From the NCBI GenBank assembly GCA_024220505.1, contig JAKZZE010000012.1, positions 1,488,001 through 1,552,000 of the forward strand: a stretch of 64,000 nt of DNA, written 5' to 3'. The position numbers and the translations under genes are program-made. This DNA is from Rhizopus arrhizus (Eukaryota; Mucoromycota; Mucoromycetes; Mucorales; Rhizopodaceae). The notes under the pieces are model-generated. The model worked only from the letters and a program-made list of their open reading frames with translations, searched no databases and was not told the DNA's origin. Positions 61,021-64,000 of this stretch are shown in pieces. The first letter of the stretch is position 1; every line of letters starts with the position of its first letter.

Positions 61021-63300
61021 TTAATGTGATGTCTGATTATCATCTTTAAATTTTTTCTGATACAGATTTCCTTGATGTATTCTGCGAAGGAGCGTATTAG
61101 CTCTAGCAGCTGCCTCATTTGGCCAAAAGAACGATCCATCAAAAACATGTTTCCAATGAGTTCTCCAGAGGCACAGTACACCATAGGCAACTACTTGAAA
61201 AGAATCGAGTTGCCAGTGCGGACGCACTGTGATTGAGATTGGATGTGGTCGAGAGATTTCGTCAAAAGTCAAGCGTGAAGTCTGGTCGAAGAAACGAGTT
61301 AAAAGTGTATGCCACATAGGCTATTTAAGTGGACAAGACCACAAGAAATGTTCATCAGATTCGATTGCACCACATAGCATACATCTTTCATCATTAATAG
61401 TATTAGACATGATTTTGTGCAGTCGGGAACGTGTTGGCAGCTTGGAATGATAGAGTCGTCAAAGAACAGTTCATGCTGGATGTGGAATTGAGGCGTGTTA
61501 AAACTGTGTCCAGGATGACTTGCTGGCTCGGGGATAGCGAGAAGATAAACTAGTTGGCGGAAGCTTGACAATATGACGGAACCATTTTGTTGATATATGT
61601 TCAATTAGTGCGTCATTTGGTAGAGGCGTGCTAATAAGAGAATGTAATTTCGGTTCAGGACGTGGGAGACACAAAGGAGATATGAAAAGGCCGAGTGAGA
61701 GATCAGAGGTGCTTCTGAGAGCCGCAAAAAAGTTTTCTTCCTTAGCGTGACCTAGTAAGAGGGTGTCAAAATATGCCTCGGATCGATTACGTTGTTTTCT
61801 CGACAGAAAGGAGGTAATTGGGACAAGCTTTCCATCTACAACGCTAAATCTATATAAGTCTTTAACCAAATTGGATTTCCAATAATTGTAAGTATGGTCA
61901 GGATCATTGGTAAGCAGAAGTGGGCATATACGGCTCAAAGGGATCTCTGCAGCTGAGCTAGTGTTTAGTGCTGTCCAATTGATCTCAAAATCCATTTGAT
62001 CAATAGTTTTGAATAAGGAGTTAAAGCTGCCAATTCTGTGTAGGTCGGTGGTGCGTCGTTCAGGAAATAGTAAAGGTAAAATCGGTGATGACGCAAACAA
62101 CAAGGCACAAAGGATATATTTCATGAGGCTGGCAGCAAAAGATTCTGGAGTGGTTGCTGGGTCGGATGAGAGGATCAGCGGAGTAAGCTATCGTATCTGC
62201 AAGGCAGAATGTTACGTCGATGGGTCCAATATAGCGATGCCGCTCTCGTTACGTGGTCACTGACAGTCTTGAAATTTGACATACGGAAAGTTCTTCTGTT
62301 TCAAAAATGATATAGTCACCGTACATAACCGCTGGAAGAAGCTTTGAGGAGGTGACAAAACCATTACATTATGCCAAATTCGACTAGAAGGGGTGAATTG
62401 GCAACCATGCTGCTACCTAGTATGGACAACTGTTGCCGTGAGAGGATGGTAGTATGTTTCTCGAGTTTCACAGTGAGGCTGTCTAAATAACTAGACAATT
62501 GTTGAGCACTGCTTGTGAAAGGATAACCAAGGTAAATGATAGTCGAAGATGCCCACTTGTTATGTCACCGGGTGATTCCATTAGCAGATAGCATTTATCT
62601 TCAATCATGGTGGTCTTCCCCTGAAAGGGAGACAGCCAAAGGCTTGCCGCGATTCAAACGAACGTTGGAAGCTTTAACGTATATAGATACTAAATAAAGT
62701 AATGTCTGCAACTCTGTAGGTCGTGTAAGGAAAACCAGGACATCGTCTGCATAGGCTAGTGCTTTCAATGGTGGCGATGATCTTGGCAGAGAGGTAAAAT
62801 TTGGCCATTGCGGTCTAAGAAATGTAAATCCTGGGATAAGTGGAGAGGACCATATAGAACGTAGCAATGGTTCTATTGCCAAATTGAAAGGAAGAGGAAA
62901 GAGGGGATCTCCTTGACGTAAGCCTCTGACCTGCAAAATTGGTGCCGTAAGGAAGCCATTGACGTTTATACAAAGAGATGCCGCAAAAAAACAGGGAGAT
63001 AATGCTGGTAACCAAAGATTGTAGAAAGCCAAATTTATCTAAACATGCTTGTAAATACTGAGGGTGCACTCGGCCATAAGCTTTTTCTTGATCCAAACGT
63101 AAAGTGACACAAGGAAGATTCGTTCTTTGGGCAACATCCATTACGAGTCGAGTGGTGGCCTCATTGTCAGATATGAAATGGTTAGGCATAAATTCTGTCT
63201 GGTGCATGTCGATCAGGTGAAGCAGTACTTCATTGGCTCTTGCTGCTAGCAATCTGATATAGATTTTTGTCTTATTTGGAAGTCCTCGCTATGCACCACA
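61021..63300 (-). mobile_element. Degenerate LINE remnant: reverse transcriptase and C-terminal part
   Basis: On the minus strand, frames in several phases together give a LINE ORF2 piece. The reverse-transcriptase fingers/palm start near 63300 (KIYIRLLAARANEVLLHL; MHQTEFMPNHF; LRLDQEKAYGRVHPQYL), then VRGLRQGDPLFP and the catalytic AYADDV (62601-63032), then a linker region (61498-62124), a zinc-binding RCMLCGAIESDEHFLWSCP (zf-RVT type), and the tail LWRTHWKHVFDGSFFWPNE ... LLRRIHQGN. Frameshifts and stops (for example after CPLK) show it is dead. It lacks an upstream endonuclease domain, so it is 5'-truncated. The same tail family also occurs at 9.8-10.0 kb. Confidence 0.88.
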
Positions 63301-64000
63301 ACAGCAAGCAACTCGAATAACTTCAGGCAGACTTAGCTATTTCCCATGCTGAAATACGCAAGTTACAGTAAGAGAACGCTTCCTTACGGAAACAACTTGC
63401 TCCAAAGCCCTCAATCACAGATAACCCACCTTCTTCATCTGGACACATCACATCGCCAACCGCTTCCTACCTCCCTCATAGCCCTCTCATCCCATCTAAA
63501 TGTCCCATCGCCTAGCAACATCTCCCCTCCTCCGCCTAAGGTTGCTAAGCCTAAACGCGATAATTCCCAACATAGACTGACTGCTATTGTCAGGCAATTT
63601 TCTTCACCTGCTGAACCAACAGGCTTTAAACCCATCCACGTATCCGTTCGACGCCGTCTCTCTCTACAACAATTGCGCTCCAACCTCTGCAGGTTACACA
63701 CTGACACCCGTCGAATTCTGATATTCATTATTCAGATAGAAATTTAGTCAGCTTCCTTATCTACATTGGTTATGAAACCGAGCTACGTTCACAATTGTGC
63801 AAATTCAATATCACAGTCTGTGACGATTTCGATCCTTTAGATCCATCAATCATTCGCGATTCTACTCTCGTCAATGAACCCATTGACTGTAAAGTATAAT
63901 GTGCTTGCAAAGCATTCCTCCATAGAATATGTGTCGCTCTGCAGCGATTCAGGACTCCCATTTACAATGCTGTTGCCAACTTCTTTGTCCAGTCTGGTCT
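63301..64000 (+). pseudogene. LINE ORF1-like relic, frameshifted, cut by window end
   Basis: The plus-strand frame at 63346-63747 contains HRLTAIVRQFSSPAEPTG and SVRRRLSLQQLRSNLCRL, ending TRRIL. One base out of frame the text continues DIHYSDRNLVSFLIYIGYET, then DDFDPLDPSIIRDSTLVNEP to a stop near 63900, and a third stretch runs VALQRFRTPIYNAVANFF to the window end. Together these look like a mobile-element ORF1 or similar mucoralean repeat protein, broken by a 1-nt shift. It lies head-to-head with the LINE remnant to its left, so both may be from related, nested insertions. The assignment to ORF1 is a judgement from motif order, not proven. Confidence 0.5.

Noticed and set aside
63435..63728. 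97-codon minus-strand ORF
   Set aside because: Antisense of the ORF1-like frame on the plus strand and Arg/Gly-rich by chance composition.

Overview
The window is nuclear DNA of a filamentous fungus, most likely a Mucorales-type member of Mucoromycota (an inference). The sequence is AT-rich. Genes carry many short introns, mostly about 45-90 bp, with GTAAGT/GTAAAT-type donors, and I rebuilt them by joining reading frames with matching phase. The gene set includes a complete CSE1 exportin, an Anp1/Mnn9-type mannosyltransferase, a PRELI protein, secreted GH28 polygalacturonases, a membrane-anchored alginate-lyase-like protein and a family I associate with Mucorales. Remnants of non-LTR retrotransposons (LINEs) and of a Tc1/mariner-like element fill part of the spaces. 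There are no bacterial-style operons, CRISPR arrays, rRNA genes or recognisable tRNA genes.

Layout. 1-9 kb: the last exon of an unrecognised gene, VFA1, a fused glycosyltransferase-like/alginate-lyase-like membrane protein, an aminopeptidase P, and a small FoP-type chromatin/RNA protein. 9.6-14.2 kb: a short LINE insertion with a 15-bp target-site duplication, a nine-residue-motif mini-ORF, an eight-exon gene of a probable mucoralean family, and a second LINE fragment with a poly(A) tail against that gene's missing 5' end. 15.3-18.8 kb: methylthioadenosine phosphorylase and a decayed Tc1/mariner-like element bounded by ~110-bp inverted repeats. 20.3-24.8 kb: two tandem polygalacturonase genes with the same exon plan. 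26.8-28.4 kb: a probably peroxisomal FAD amine oxidase. 30.8-44.8 kb: a dense housekeeping block with an unknown Ser-rich protein, a PIAS/SIZ-like SP-RING protein that uses a GC-AG intron, a PRELI protein, the mannosyltransferase, a mitochondrial J-protein, CSE1, a CAP-Gly protein and an HSF-type factor. 44.8-54.0 kb: a 9.3-kb stretch with no convincing gene, lying upstream of a FAR1-type (MULE-derived) transcription factor. 59.7-60.6 kb: N-acetyltransferase 9. 61.0-64.0 kb: a degenerate LINE reverse transcriptase and, in the opposite orientation, a frameshifted ORF that resembles a LINE ORF1.

The genes do not form one pathway. The local themes are plant cell-wall use (tandem polygalacturonases), cell-wall and glycan metabolism (mannosyltransferase; alginate-lyase/GT-like protein), nucleus-cytoplasm traffic and SUMO control (CSE1, SP-RING), mitochondrial lipid and chaperone functions (PRELI, J-protein), and transcription factors with unusual architecture (FAR1, HSF). 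The parts least explained by known biology are the GT-like/alginate-lyase fusion, the 10.4-12.8 kb family with a possible nuclease-like motif, and the long gene-free region in front of the FAR1 factor.
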